DNA of 38,849 bases from Paenibacillus oryzisoli (GCF_001653565.1 NZ_LYPB01000089.1:1-38849); one strand, 5' to 3'. Shown: positions 1 to 8,583, numbered from the stretch's first letter. The notes: generated by a model not told the origin, from the letters alone. Program-made: numbers and translations.

Positions 1-34
1 GTTCGTCCTGAGCCAGGATCAAACTCTCCATAGT
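1..34 (-). rRNA. 16S ribosomal RNA, 5' end only
   Basis: The reverse complement contains AGAGTTTGATCCTGGCTCAG, the universal 5' region of bacterial 16S rRNA. By analogy with E. coli numbering, where AGAGTTTG begins near nucleotide 8, the mature 5' end falls near position 34. The rest of the gene lies outside the window to the left. The exact processing site is inferred. Confidence 0.95.
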
Positions 35-129
35 AGAAAGATGACTTGCTCATTTGAAGCTAGCGAGATTTTGCAATCTCAATTGTAGTCACTTGCGTGA
101 CTGAATTTGCTGATATGCTTCATTCATTT

Positions 130-147
130 GTTCAGTTTTCAAAGAGC
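130..147 (-). promoter_or_regulatory. rRNA leader boxA-like antitermination element
   Basis: Read on the minus strand this is GCTCTTTGAAAACTGAAC, a sequence typical of Bacillales rRNA leaders. It sits between the rrn promoter and the start of 16S. It probably takes part in Nus-factor antitermination and leader processing; this is inferred from position and sequence. Confidence 0.6.
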
Positions 148-203
148 TTTATTGCGTTACCGTTTAAAGCGTTAATGCATCGCTCTTGCGGTGACAAGAA
201 CAT

Positions 204-232
204 ATATTATCAGGTTTCAAAACCAAATGCAA
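204..232 (-). promoter_or_regulatory. rrn operon promoter (downstream)
   Basis: On the minus strand a -35 TTGCAT (227-232) and a -10 TAATAT (204-209) are separated by 17 bases. It lies about 170 bases upstream of the 16S 5' end and before the boxA-like leader, as expected for an rrn promoter. Confidence 0.65.
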
Positions 233-238
233 GCATCT

Positions 239-268
239 TTTATAATACATTATCTTACAGCTTAGCAA
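239..268 (-). promoter_or_regulatory. rrn operon promoter (upstream)
   Basis: On the minus strand a -35 TTGCTA (263-268) and a -10 TATAAA (239-244) have an 18-base spacer. It overlaps the stop codon of the DUF1835 gene and would form a tandem pair with the promoter at 204-232, a common arrangement for rrn operons. The -35 match is only moderate. Confidence 0.45.
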
Positions 269-1268
269 AGCCTGTTCTTACTGCATTTTGACGCCAAACG
301 TTCTTCCTACCAAGCAAATGTACGCCACCAATCCATTCGTCGATTCCGTTCAGAAAGATATGATCTTGCTTACACGTAAGAATAAGTTTACCCAATTCTG
401 TTATCTTTACTCTGTAATTTTCAAATTGTGGCGGCCATGCTTCATTGTAACTCGGCAGCTTATCACCACCAAACACTTGGATGAGGGGCTGCTCGCAATG
501 CCAAAGCCCATTCAAAAGGCCAAAGAATTGCAAATCACCTAAGCCATAGTGGCTGGCTTGCTCTGAAAGGTTTTGAAATAAAGATGAAGGAGACACTTCT
601 TCATCCCCTAACAGCTCCAGCGTCAGCTGCTGAATGGCTGACAAGCCATTTTGCATAGAAGGAAAGCGAGCTGCATGGACCTCTAGGGCCTTTTGAAGAA
701 AAGGGAGAGGCGATAGATCTTGTTCTAATAAAGCTGCCATAAGATGAGGCTCAGAAGCCGAATAGGCTGTCCACACTTGGCGGGCAAGGTCTAGCTGCGC
801 TGTCGCAACAGGCAACCATGTACCATGTAGAGTTAGAGTCTGGTCCACGGTTAACTGGCCCAAGCCATAGAAAGGGTCTACCCCAGGGAACGCATCTATA
901 CATATCAACGAAAGTTGGAAGGAACGACGAGGCAATCCATCGATTCTCGCAAGCAGATAACACAGCATCAATTGGTCATATAAATCATGTTCAAACCATA
1001 GGACAACCTCGTCCACTTCATTCGTGAGCGTATCTAGCCTCGATTCCTGCTGTATAGTCTGCGACGCGAAAGTATCTAAGGGTATACCGTAACGGTTATT
1101 CATATACAAAGCTCTTTGGGATAAAAGGGTACTATCTGTCATCCCCGTGCCAATAGGCCCCTCATAGAGCGACTCGCGCCACACCAAAATCTCACCTTCG
1201 ATACCAGATTCGCTCAGCTTATTGCCAAATGAGTCTCCATTGACGATATGTAGGTTATTTGTCGGCAT
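255..1268 (-). CDS. DUF1835 domain-containing protein
   Basis: This 337-residue protein begins with a DUF1835-like block: residues around 6-40 include HIVNGDSFGNKL and GEILVWRESLYEGP, which I recognise from that family. The C-terminal half is probably the partner domain often found with DUF1835. There is no signal peptide or membrane segment, so it should be cytoplasmic. Its function is unknown. The ATG start is supported by GAGAGG about 10 bases upstream. It starts 25 bases after the ligA stop, so it is probably the last gene of the pcrB-pcrA-ligA transcription unit. No terminator is visible between its stop and the rrn promoters, one of which overlaps its 3' end. Confidence 0.85.
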   Translation of the reverse strand: MPTNNLHIVNGDSFGNKLSESGIEGEILVWRESLYEGPIGTGMTDSTLLSQRALYMNNRYGIPLDTFASQTIQQESRLDTLTNEVDEVVLWFEHDLYDQLMLCYLLARIDGLPRRSFQLSLICIDAFPGVDPFYGLGQLTVDQTLTLHGTWLPVATAQLDLARQVWTAYSASEPHLMAALLEQDLSPLPFLQKALEVHAARFPSMQNGLSAIQQLTLELLGDEEVSPSSLFQNLSEQASHYGLGDLQFFGLLNGLWHCEQPLIQVFGGDKLPSYNEAWPPQFENYRVKITELGKLILTCKQDHIFLNGIDEWIGGVHLLGRKNVWRQNAVRTGFAKL

Positions 1269-1293
1269 GGCGCTGCCACCTCTCTTCTATAGA

Positions 1294-3315
1294 TTAAGCT
1301 TCACCTAGCAGTTGCAAAAGCTCCTGCTCATCTTCAATGATTCGAATGCCTAGCTCCTGCGCTTTGGTCAACTTGCTGCCTGCGCTCTCGCCTGCGATCA
1401 CGATGTCCGTCTTTTTGGAGACACTGCCAGTGATTTTGGCACCCATGGCTTCGAGCTTCTTCGCGCACTCGTCACGACCCATAGAGGAAAGCGTTCCTGT
1501 AAGGACGATCGTTTTGCCGAAGAACGGATTATCTTCGCTAGCTACGATGACTGGCGCTTCTTCTGCGACGGGGTTCACGCCTGCGGCTAGCATCCGCTCA
1601 ATGCTGGATACCATCACAGGGTCACGGAAGAACGAGTGAATGCTCTCCGCTACGATACCGCCCACGTCGGGAAGGGTAATAAGCTCCTCTGTCGTCGCTT
1701 CCATGATGCGCGAAAGGCTGCGATAGTGATCAGCCAGCACTTTCGTGGTGGTCTTGCCCGAGTTGGGTATGCCTAAAGCATACAGAAAAGACGCGAGGTC
1801 GCGGGACTTGCTCTTATCGAGGGCGCCAAGCAGGTTGCGCGCCTTCTTCTCGCCAAAGCGATCGAGCTTGACGAGATCGTCGAATTGCAAGGTGTACAGA
1901 TCCGCAGGATCGCGGACACCCAGTTCTTGATGCAGCTGTGAAGCGGTCATCTCGCTGAAAAACTCAATGTCCATCGCATCGCGCGAAGCAAAATGCGCCA
2001 TCCGGCCGACGAGTTGCGGAGAACAGCCGAGTCGGTTGAGACAGAAGAGATGCGCTCCACGCATCTCGAGCTCACTGCCGCAGGACGGGCAATGCGTCGG
2101 CGCCACGATTTCCTGGCCGTCATTCTCCTCGGTGACTTTGCCGAGAATCTCTGGAATGACGTCATTCGAACGGCGAATGTAGACGAGGCTGCCGAGCGCG
2201 TGTTTGAGGTTCTTGCGCTCAATGTCGCCAACGTTGTTAAGCGTACAATTCTGCACCGTTACGCCAGCGAGATCGACAGCTTCTACGCGGGCTAGTGGTG
2301 TGATTTTGCCAGTGCGGCCGACTTCCCAGGAAACACTTTGCAGCGTTGTCATCGCTTCTTCAGCTTCGAACTTGTAAGCAATCGCCCAGCGCGGGAACTT
2401 GTCCGTGTAGCCGAACACTTCTCGTGTGCGCATGTCCGTCAGCTTCACAACGCTTCCGTCAATGAGGAAATCGAAGCTGGATCGCTCTTCTGCAATGCGT
2501 TCAAGCTCTGCACTTACTTCTTCCATTGTGGAGAAGTACCGCGTACGGTTGTTCACTTTAAACAGGTTGTCGCGCAGAAACTGTACCATATCGGCATGAT
2601 TGTCAAATTGGAGGTCACTGCTATACCCCACATTATAGAAGAAAGCGTTCAGCTTGCGCTCTGCGGTCAGTTTGGGGTTCTGATTACGCAGGGCTCCTGC
2701 TGCGGCGTTTCGTGCGTTTTTGAGCGGCTCTGCTGCCGTCTGATTGTACGTTTCTAAGACAGACAGGAACATGACACCCTCGCCTTGCACTTCTATTGTC
2801 CCTTGATCGTAAGGGATCTCTAGGGGGATCGATTTGATCGTTTTGACTTGAGCCAAAATGCCCTCGCCAACGGTACCGTTCCCCCGCGTGGACGCTTGGA
2901 CCAGATGACCTTGTTCATAGGTAAGATTCAGTGTAAGGCCATCAAACTTAAGCTCTACCACGTAAGTCGGATCTGGCAAAGGTGTATCTGGGTTCTTGCT
3001 ATTGTAATCAGCAATCAGCTTGAGTACACGCGCATGCCAGGTTGCCAAATCACCGGCGTTCTGTGCTTTGTCGAGACTCCAGAGACGTGCTAGATGACGA
3101 TGGGGTTCAAAGCCTTTGAGAATATCTCCACCTACGCGATGGGTAGGCGAAGCCGGCAGAGTTACCCCTGTTTCCTGCTCCAGTATGGACAATTTATCAT
3201 ATAGTGCATCCCACTCCGCGTCAGAGATCGTAGGCTGATCCAGCGTATAGTAATTATGATTATGCTTGTTGATTTCTTGGATGAGGGTTTTCATTACCGC
3301 GAGTTTATCGGTCAT
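1294..3315 (-). CDS. ligA: NAD-dependent DNA ligase LigA
   Basis: LigA seals nicks in duplex DNA using NAD+ during replication and repair. The 673-residue product has the whole bacterial layout: N-terminal Ia domain (HNHNYYTLDQPTISDAEWD), adenylation motif KFDG near residues 123-126 with the catalytic lysine, an OB domain, a four-cysteine zinc finger (CPSCG, then CLNRLGC), helix-hairpin-helix repeats, and a C-terminal BRCT domain beginning near FFGKTIVLTGTLSSMG. The ATG at 3315 is chosen because GAGAGAGGAAG lies just upstream; a longer frame reaches 3360 but lacks conserved sequence. It follows pcrA by 66 bases and precedes the DUF1835 gene, the usual pcrA-ligA neighbourhood in Bacillales. 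Confidence 0.97.
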   Translation of the reverse strand: MTDKLAVMKTLIQEINKHNHNYYTLDQPTISDAEWDALYDKLSILEQETGVTLPASPTHRVGGDILKGFEPHRHLARLWSLDKAQNAGDLATWHARVLKLIADYNSKNPDTPLPDPTYVVELKFDGLTLNLTYEQGHLVQASTRGNGTVGEGILAQVKTIKSIPLEIPYDQGTIEVQGEGVMFLSVLETYNQTAAEPLKNARNAAAGALRNQNPKLTAERKLNAFFYNVGYSSDLQFDNHADMVQFLRDNLFKVNNRTRYFSTMEEVSAELERIAEERSSFDFLIDGSVVKLTDMRTREVFGYTDKFPRWAIAYKFEAEEAMTTLQSVSWEVGRTGKITPLARVEAVDLAGVTVQNCTLNNVGDIERKNLKHALGSLVYIRRSNDVIPEILGKVTEENDGQEIVAPTHCPSCGSELEMRGAHLFCLNRLGCSPQLVGRMAHFASRDAMDIEFFSEMTASQLHQELGVRDPADLYTLQFDDLVKLDRFGEKKARNLLGALDKSKSRDLASFLYALGIPNSGKTTTKVLADHYRSLSRIMEATTEELITLPDVGGIVAESIHSFFRDPVMVSSIERMLAAGVNPVAEEAPVIVASEDNPFFGKTIVLTGTLSSMGRDECAKKLEAMGAKITGSVSKKTDIVIAGESAGSKLTKAQELGIRIIEDEQELLQLLGEA

Positions 3316-3381
3316 GCGGACTCTTCCTCTCTCAATGGGAATGGTTATGGGACAAAGCAAGGCTTAACAAAGCAGAGGCTC

Positions 3382-5769
3382 CTACACTTTCGTGATCGGA
3401 GCGAATTTGGCGAGCAGGCGCTTCAAGCCAACGGGTGCCGGGAAAGCAATTTGCAGCTCGGTGTCATCACCCGCGCCCCTCACGGACACGACGGTGCCGA
3501 CGCCCCACTTGCCATGCGACACGCGGTCGCTGGCTTTGTAGTCCGTCGCACCGCTGCCTGCGGCAGGCTGCGGAGCACGGAACGCAGCCGGTTTCGGCGC
3601 GGCTGCTGGGCTTGACGCAGCCGCAGGGCTTGGCCGTCCGCTGAAGGAGGACGGCGTTGCTGTCCGCCCACCGAAGGCGGACGGTGTGCCCCAGGCAGTC
3701 GAGCCGGTGGCGCTGCCACCGCGGCTCGACGATGCAGCGGCGCTCCCGCCGCTGCCCCAGGACGAGGTGCCGCCGGAACGGCCGCCTCGGGAGAAGCCCC
3801 CGCTGCTGCCGCCAGCGGAGACGGTTTCCAGGAGTTCCTTCGGAATCTCCTGCAGGAATCGCGACGGCGCGTTCGCGGCGGAGCGGCCGAAGAGCGTGCG
3901 CATGCGCGCGCACGTGAGGAATAGCTCTTGCTCGGCGCGCGTGATGCCCACATAGGCAAGACGGCGCTCCTCTTCGAGTTCTTCGTTGTCGGCGAACGCA
4001 CGGCTGTGAGGGAAGACGCCTTCTTCCATCCCGATGATGAAGACAACCGGGAACTCCAATCCTTTGGCACTGTGCATCGTCATGAGGACAACAGCGTCCT
4101 GCTCTTCTGCAGGTTTGTCCTTATCCAACGTATCGATATCCGCGATTAATGCCAGATCGGTAAGGAAGGAAATGAGGGATTTATCCTCATTGCGCTTCTC
4201 GAAGTCCATGGTCACGGACAGAAACTCTTCTATATTTTCGAGACGAGCCTTGGATTCAATCGTGTTCTCGCGCTCCATTTCCAATCGGTACTGAGACATT
4301 TCAAGAATCTTCTCGGTCAGCTCTGTTACGGAAAGGTAGTCGACCATGCGATTGAGGTTATCAACCATTTCACGGAAATCAGCTAGGGCATGCTTCGCCT
4401 TCGTATTGATTTCTAGTGAGTCGACTTCCTCCAACATTGCGAATAGGGAAATCCCTCTGCGCCCGGCCATTTCTGCAACTTTATCTAGCGTCGTACCTCC
4501 AACGCCCCGCTTCGGTACATTTACGATACGGTTCAAGGATATATCATCGTTAGGATTGGAGATCAGTCTCAGATAGGCCAAAATATCCTTAATCTCTTTA
4601 CGATCATAGAACTTGACCCCGCCGACAATAGTATAGGCAATGTCTGATTTAATGAGAATTTCCTCAATCACCCGTGACTGTGCATTCGTACGGTATAGGA
4701 TCGCATGGTCGCCAAATCGCTTGCCACCAGACCTATTCTTATTGATTTCATTCGTGACGAAATAACCTTCATCATACTCGGAATCCGCTTGATACAGCTT
4801 AATAGGCACGCCACCTTCTTTATCTGTCCAAAGATTCTTCGGTTTACGACCCGAGTTGTTACCGATGACTTTATTCGCTGCCTGCAAAATATTCGAAGTC
4901 GAACGATAATTCTGCTCTAACAGAATTGCCGTTGCATCAGGGTAATCTTCTTCGAAATTGAGGATATTGCTAATATCCGCTCCGCGCCAACGGTAGATAG
5001 ACTGATCACTATCCCCTACGACACAAATGCGTTTATGCTTGGACGCGATCATCTTACACAACATATACTGCGCTCTGTTCGTATCCTGATACTCATCCAC
5101 ATGAATATATTGAAATTTGTTCTGATAAAATTCCAGCACTTCTGGAACTTCCCTAAACAAATGAATCGTCGCCATAATCAAATCGTCGAAATCCAAGGAG
5201 TTGTTGGCTCTAAGTTTCTTCTGGTACAGGGTATAAATTTTCGAAGTCAGTCCATCGAAGTAATCACCGATTTTGTCTTCAAATTGTTTAGGAGAGATAA
5301 GTTCATTTTTGGCTGTGGAAATGGCTGCTTGGAATGCCTTGGGCTCATGTTTCTTCGTATCGATGTTGAGCTCTTTGCAGCAGGATTTGATGACAGACAG
5401 CTGGTCGCCTGAATCTAGGATTGTAAAGTTCGAGGAAAAGCCGATCCGATTGATATCTTTGCGCAGCATGCGCACACACATGGAGTGAAAAGTGGATACC
5501 CATATGTCTGCGCCGCTTCCGCCAACTAGCTTGCCTACACGATCTTGCATTTCACGAGCTGCTTTGTTCGTAAAAGTTAACGCTAGAATGTTCCACGGTG
5601 CCGCCTTGCGCGTGCCAATCAGGTAAGCGATCCGATGCGTGAGCACCCGCGTCTTGCCACTTCCCGCTCCAGCCATAATTAAGAGAGGGCCATCTACGGC
5701 TTCTACAGCTTTGCGCTGCTGGGGGTTCAACTTCTTGATTGCTTCTAAAATATTGACAGTTTCATTCAC
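3382..5769 (-). CDS. pcrA: ATP-dependent DNA helicase PcrA (UvrD/Rep family)
   Basis: PcrA is the essential 3'-5' SF1A helicase of Gram-positive bacteria, acting in repair, rolling-circle replication and removal of RecA or RNA polymerase. Visible motifs are the Q motif (LNPQQRKAV), Walker A (GAGSGKT, about residues 34-40), DEYQDT (motif II), QNYRS, and VVLMTMHSAKGLEFPVVF toward the C-terminus. I chose the GTG at 5769 because GGAAGG lies 10 bases upstream; this gives 795 residues and leaves pcrB without overlap. Upstream in-frame starts inside pcrB are less likely. Between the helicase core and the C-terminal Tudor-like RNA-polymerase-binding domain (RVSHGKWGVGTVV) is an unusually long Gly/Ser/Ala/Pro linker of roughly 100 residues encoded by GC-rich DNA. 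Confidence 0.97.
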   Translation of the reverse strand: MNETVNILEAIKKLNPQQRKAVEAVDGPLLIMAGAGSGKTRVLTHRIAYLIGTRKAAPWNILALTFTNKAAREMQDRVGKLVGGSGADIWVSTFHSMCVRMLRKDINRIGFSSNFTILDSGDQLSVIKSCCKELNIDTKKHEPKAFQAAISTAKNELISPKQFEDKIGDYFDGLTSKIYTLYQKKLRANNSLDFDDLIMATIHLFREVPEVLEFYQNKFQYIHVDEYQDTNRAQYMLCKMIASKHKRICVVGDSDQSIYRWRGADISNILNFEEDYPDATAILLEQNYRSTSNILQAANKVIGNNSGRKPKNLWTDKEGGVPIKLYQADSEYDEGYFVTNEINKNRSGGKRFGDHAILYRTNAQSRVIEEILIKSDIAYTIVGGVKFYDRKEIKDILAYLRLISNPNDDISLNRIVNVPKRGVGGTTLDKVAEMAGRRGISLFAMLEEVDSLEINTKAKHALADFREMVDNLNRMVDYLSVTELTEKILEMSQYRLEMERENTIESKARLENIEEFLSVTMDFEKRNEDKSLISFLTDLALIADIDTLDKDKPAEEQDAVVLMTMHSAKGLEFPVVFIIGMEEGVFPHSRAFADNEELEEERRLAYVGITRAEQELFLTCARMRTLFGRSAANAPSRFLQEIPKELLETVSAGGSSGGFSRGGRSGGTSSWGSGGSAAASSSRGGSATGSTAWGTPSAFGGRTATPSSFSGRPSPAAASSPAAAPKPAAFRAPQPAAGSGATDYKASDRVSHGKWGVGTVVSVRGAGDDTELQIAFPAPVGLKRLLAKFAPITKV

Positions 5770-5776
5770 GTTAGAG

Positions 5777-6478
5777 TTACCTTCCATTTCTATCAAAGTT
5801 CACATTCACGGTCTGAAGCGCCTGCTCCAAGTCACTATATATAATGTTGCCGACTACGATGGTATCTGCCGCTTCGGCTGCTTGCTGCGCTTTCTCTAAT
5901 GAATCAATCCCGCCGCCATACAATAAACGAGCATTCTCAAGCACCTGCCGCGTCCGACGCACAAGCTCCATATCCCCAAAGGTACCGCTGTATTCCACAT
6001 ACACAATCGACATATGAAAGAGCTTGTCCGCCATACGCGCATATGCCGCTACGTCCTTCGCATCCAAGTTGGTTCGCGCTGAGGTCAGCTGAGCTGCCGT
6101 CGCTTCTTTATTCAATATAATGTAGCCTTCGGCTAGAATCTCATCCCAATTCAGTAATGCGCCATATTCCTTCAGCGCCTCATGATGCTGCCCTACGATC
6201 CATTTCGGATCATCTGCATTCAGCACAACTGGTATCAGAAATAGATCAAAACCAGGCACAATCGCTTCCTGATTCGATATTTCTAAGACGACCGGCACCT
6301 CATATTGGCGAATTCGCGATAGAAGATCTACCGTGTTATCGAACGTCACACCGGAGGATCCACCTACAAGAATGGCATCTGTGCCCGATAAACAGAGCCG
6401 ATCCAGCGCCTCGTCTGAGATATCTCTGTCGGGGTCGAGCTTAAAAACATGTTTCCACTTGCGTATATCGACGATCAA
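5777..6478 (-). CDS. pcrB: Heptaprenylglyceryl phosphate synthase PcrB
   Basis: PcrB joins heptaprenyl diphosphate to sn-glycerol-1-phosphate, giving an archaeal-type ether lipid precursor. The 233-residue TIM-barrel protein carries family signatures such as WKHVFKLDPDR, DAILVGGSSGVT, YVEYSGTFGD and the phosphate-binding LLYGGGIDS followed by ADTIVVGNIIY. The start is TTG, supported by GGAGGG six bases upstream. It is the first gene of the operon: a good promoter lies 44 bases upstream and pcrA begins 7 bases after its stop. Confidence 0.95.
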   Translation of the reverse strand: MIVDIRKWKHVFKLDPDRDISDEALDRLCLSGTDAILVGGSSGVTFDNTVDLLSRIRQYEVPVVLEISNQEAIVPGFDLFLIPVVLNADDPKWIVGQHHEALKEYGALLNWDEILAEGYIILNKEATAAQLTSARTNLDAKDVAAYARMADKLFHMSIVYVEYSGTFGDMELVRRTRQVLENARLLYGGGIDSLEKAQQAAEAADTIVVGNIIYSDLEQALQTVNVNFDRNGR

Positions 6479-6521
6479 TTGTTTCCCTCCGATTAGGCGG
6501 CAATTCTGCCATACTAAGAAC

Positions 6522-6550
6522 AGTCTATGCTACGTATTCTGGTGTGTCAA
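6522..6550 (-). promoter_or_regulatory. SigA-type promoter of the pcrB-pcrA-ligA unit
   Basis: On the minus strand a perfect -35 TTGACA (6545-6550) is followed after 17 bases by -10 TAGACT (6522-6527). The predicted transcript starts about 35 bases before the pcrB TTG codon. It lies directly after the terminator at 6557-6581, so the unit upstream is insulated from it. Confidence 0.75.
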
Positions 6551-6556
6551 ATGACA

Positions 6557-6581
6557 AAAGACGGGCTAATCGCCCGTCTTT
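6557..6581 (-). terminator. Intrinsic terminator of the lipoprotein gene
   Basis: This is a perfect ten-base-pair stem, AAAGACGGGC / GCCCGTCTTT, with a five-base loop. On the minus strand it is followed by TTTTGTC. It sits about 75 bases after the stop of the lipoprotein gene. Confidence 0.85.
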
Positions 6582-6655
6582 GAGAGGAATATGCAACTGA
6601 ACGTATCCGGGCTTCATGGAAGCTACATTTGCGCCTTAATACGCACAAATGTTCG

Positions 6656-7138
6656 TTATTTTACAATAATATTGAGAATTTTCTCCACATTGAGATCTTT
6701 ATGATCATTTTGCTGCAACTCGAGTTTAATTTCATGTGTCCCTGTTGTTAAATTCGTGAGGGTTAACGGGCCCGTTTTACCAATCATTGCTTTCTGTTTC
6801 CCATCCACATACAGGTGGAGATGTCCCACTCCCAGTACGTTCGCTTTATCCATATCGTCTTCGGATAATTTGAAATTAGACGTTTGGTACGTAATCGTGA
6901 CATTCTTCCCATCGACCTTATAGTTGGCATCAATGGCAGGCTTCGCATTTGTCGTTGTCGTTGATGTTTTCGCTCCTGTCCCTGTTCCTGTTTCAGTCTT
7001 GACTTGAACTGTTGTTGAAGTGCCTGCATCCTTCGCCCCTGTTGCTACGGACGGGATGACCTCATCTTTGGAACCGCACGCTGTTAATGCTCCCAATACC
7101 ACTAAAGTAGCCGCACCATATACCCACGTTTTTTTCAT
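6656..7138 (-). CDS. Predicted lipoprotein of unknown function
   Basis: The 160-residue product starts with a lipoprotein signal peptide: two lysines, a hydrophobic stretch, and the lipobox LTAC with the lipidated cysteine near residue 21. A Thr/Gly-rich linker (TGTGTGAKTSTTTT) follows, then a compact domain containing GHLHLYVDGKQKAMIG and GTHEIKLELQQNDH, which looks like a small beta-sandwich. I do not recognise a named family. The ATG at 7138 is chosen over an upstream frame start at 7207 because AAAGGGAG lies nine bases before it and the signal peptide begins exactly there. It is a single-gene unit with its own terminator, expected on the outer face of the cytoplasmic membrane. Confidence 0.85.
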   Translation of the reverse strand: MKKTWVYGAATLVVLGALTACGSKDEVIPSVATGAKDAGTSTTVQVKTETGTGTGAKTSTTTTNAKPAIDANYKVDGKNVTITYQTSNFKLSEDDMDKANVLGVGHLHLYVDGKQKAMIGKTGPLTLTNLTTGTHEIKLELQQNDHKDLNVEKILNIIVK

Positions 7139-7256
7139 CAGCTTAAGCTCCCTTTTCCCTAAGTTTGGACATCCTATGTTCTTATATATGTAAGCCAAGC
7201 CGTACACATTCCTGAATTAGAAAAATAGTGGGACAAATTGCGGGAAGAACACAAAA

Positions 7257-7287
7257 AGACACCCTGCCAAAGAAGGCCAGGATGTCT
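7257..7287 (-). terminator. Intrinsic terminator of the spore-coat unit
   Basis: On the minus strand AGACATCCTGGCC pairs with GGCAGGGTGTCT across a TTCTTT loop, with one bulge and one G-U pair, and is followed by TTTTTGTG. It lies 45 bases after the stop of the CotF-like gene. Confidence 0.85.
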
Positions 7288-7331
7288 GCATATGGGTTGC
7301 TTGGGAATGCTCTAATCGTGATCACGCTTGT

Positions 7332-8216
7332 TTAGAAGTTATATTTATTACCTTCTTGTGATCTATTCATGTAAGAGTTCCCTTCGGAACTGGACGATGG
7401 CATACCTTGCTGTGTGCGGGAAACAATGCGTGCTTGCGCAGCTCTGCCTGCCCCCGTTATACCCGTATGCTCATTGGCATGGCTAGAAGAAGCTGCATAT
7501 CCCTGGGATCCACGACCGTAGTTCGACTGCTCCTGGCCCGGATTGGGATCTTGGTAGCTCCTTGTTGAAGTTTGGTTATAAGAAGAGGACTGTTGCTGCG
7601 ACTGACTTGGTGTATATCCTTGGCCTCGACCTTGTTGATTGTTGTACACTGCATTCGGATACTGGTTGGCATAGTTCACGGGTTGGAACGAAGGTGTAGG
7701 GGCTGCAATTGGTGCTTGGTGCATTGCCGCAACTTGGTTCTGACCTGTATTGGGTTGTCCTTGTTGCTGACTGTACGTTTGTCTTTGTTGGTACTGTTGC
7801 TCGGACTGCTGCTGGGACTGTGTTTGGTACGATTGATGCTGTTGAGATTGTTGAGATTGTTGAGTGATGCTTGCTGAAGTAGTTCTGCCAACATGCTGCC
7901 CAACGATGGATTGTACTTGTAAGGCTGTCTGACTCTGCTTCTGAATCTCTTGCTCGATCATCTGCTGATCTGCCTGCTGAATTTGATAACCGCCAAGGCT
8001 TTGAATTTCTTGAAAAACAAGCGCTTGATCATCCAATGTTTTTTGCAGTAATGTTTCAAAGGTTTGCCGAATGCTAGGATTAGCCGCTTCCAATGCAGCT
8101 GTTGTATACTCACGCGCACTGCGCTTCAATTCAGACAGGACGAAGTTGGCAAAGTCGAGATCTTCTAAATCAACTTGCTGCCCTTGGTGCGGTTGTTGCG
8201 AATTTTGCTGATACAT
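7332..8216 (-). CDS. CotF-like spore coat protein with Gln-rich C-terminal tail
   Basis: The first ~110 residues form a helical CotF-type domain (LDFANFVLSELKRSAREYTTAALEA would span its first helix; the later part includes LLQKTLDDQALVFQEI). CotF-family proteins are spore-coat components with a ferritin-like helical fold. The remaining ~180 residues are strongly enriched in Gln, Ser, Tyr and Asn (for example QQSQQSQQHQSYQTQSQQQ), a low-complexity tail rare in short CotF proteins. The ATG is preceded by AGGAGG 10 bases upstream. It follows the 76-residue partner gene by 28 bases and ends before a strong terminator. Expression in the mother cell during sporulation is inferred. Confidence 0.85.
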   Translation of the reverse strand: MYQQNSQQPHQGQQVDLEDLDFANFVLSELKRSAREYTTAALEAANPSIRQTFETLLQKTLDDQALVFQEIQSLGGYQIQQADQQMIEQEIQKQSQTALQVQSIVGQHVGRTTSASITQQSQQSQQHQSYQTQSQQQSEQQYQQRQTYSQQQGQPNTGQNQVAAMHQAPIAAPTPSFQPVNYANQYPNAVYNNQQGRGQGYTPSQSQQQSSSYNQTSTRSYQDPNPGQEQSNYGRGSQGYAASSSHANEHTGITGAGRAAQARIVSRTQQGMPSSSSEGNSYMNRSQEGNKYNF

Positions 8217-8244
8217 GCGTCTTGCACCTCCTTGTAGGTTCGAA

Positions 8245-8475
8245 TTAGTGGGTCATGCCGGATTGCTGTTGCAGAGCATTGATTAGGATACTCATATTTT
8301 GCAAGCGTTCTTGAGATAGGTGAGACAGGGTTTGTTTCAAAGACTGATTTTGGCTGTTCACCGCGCCTTGTACACAAAGCTTCGCTAACAATTCTTCATT
8401 CTTGAATGTATCGGACAGATACGAAAGCTCTTTACCTGAAATGGCTTGGTTCTCTTGCGTGTTGTACATGTGCAT
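8245..8475 (-). CDS. Small helical protein paired with the CotF-like coat gene
   Basis: The product is a 76-residue, mostly helical, hydrophilic protein with no signal peptide or membrane segment. It contains SYLSDTFKNEELLAKLC and SLKQTLSHLSQERLQNMSIL, which resembles half of a CotF/coat-type helical bundle. AGGAGG lies four bases before the ATG at 8475 and ten bases before a second ATG at 8469, so the first residue is uncertain. It is immediately upstream of the CotF-like gene and very probably co-transcribed with it, so a spore-coat role is inferred from context. Confidence 0.75.
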   Translation of the reverse strand: MHMYNTQENQAISGKELSYLSDTFKNEELLAKLCVQGAVNSQNQSLKQTLSHLSQERLQNMSILINALQQQSGMTH

Positions 8476-8538
8476 GTGACCTCCTTTCCTCTTCTCTATT
8501 TTTCCCAAAAAATGCCGTTTTATGTCGTTTTAACAAAA

Positions 8539-8581
8539 AAAACTGCTTCACCACAGCAGAATCACTGTAGGAAGCAGTTTT
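8539..8581 (-). terminator. Intrinsic terminator of the ABC/DUF4340 unit
   Basis: On the minus strand AAAACTGCTTC pairs with GAAGCAGTTTT, with a smaller inner stem (CTACAG/CTGTGG-type) in the loop, followed by a run of Ts. It begins three bases after the DUF4340 stop codon. Confidence 0.85.
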
Positions 8582-8583
8582 GT

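Noticed and set aside
97..291. Plus-strand frame across the rRNA leader.
   Set aside because: It is antisense to the rrn promoter and leader and has no ribosome binding site.
3435..3917. Several long overlapping frames on both strands within the 3' part of pcrA.
   Set aside because: They arise from the GC-rich, stop-poor linker sequence; the pcrA frame alone gives a conserved protein.
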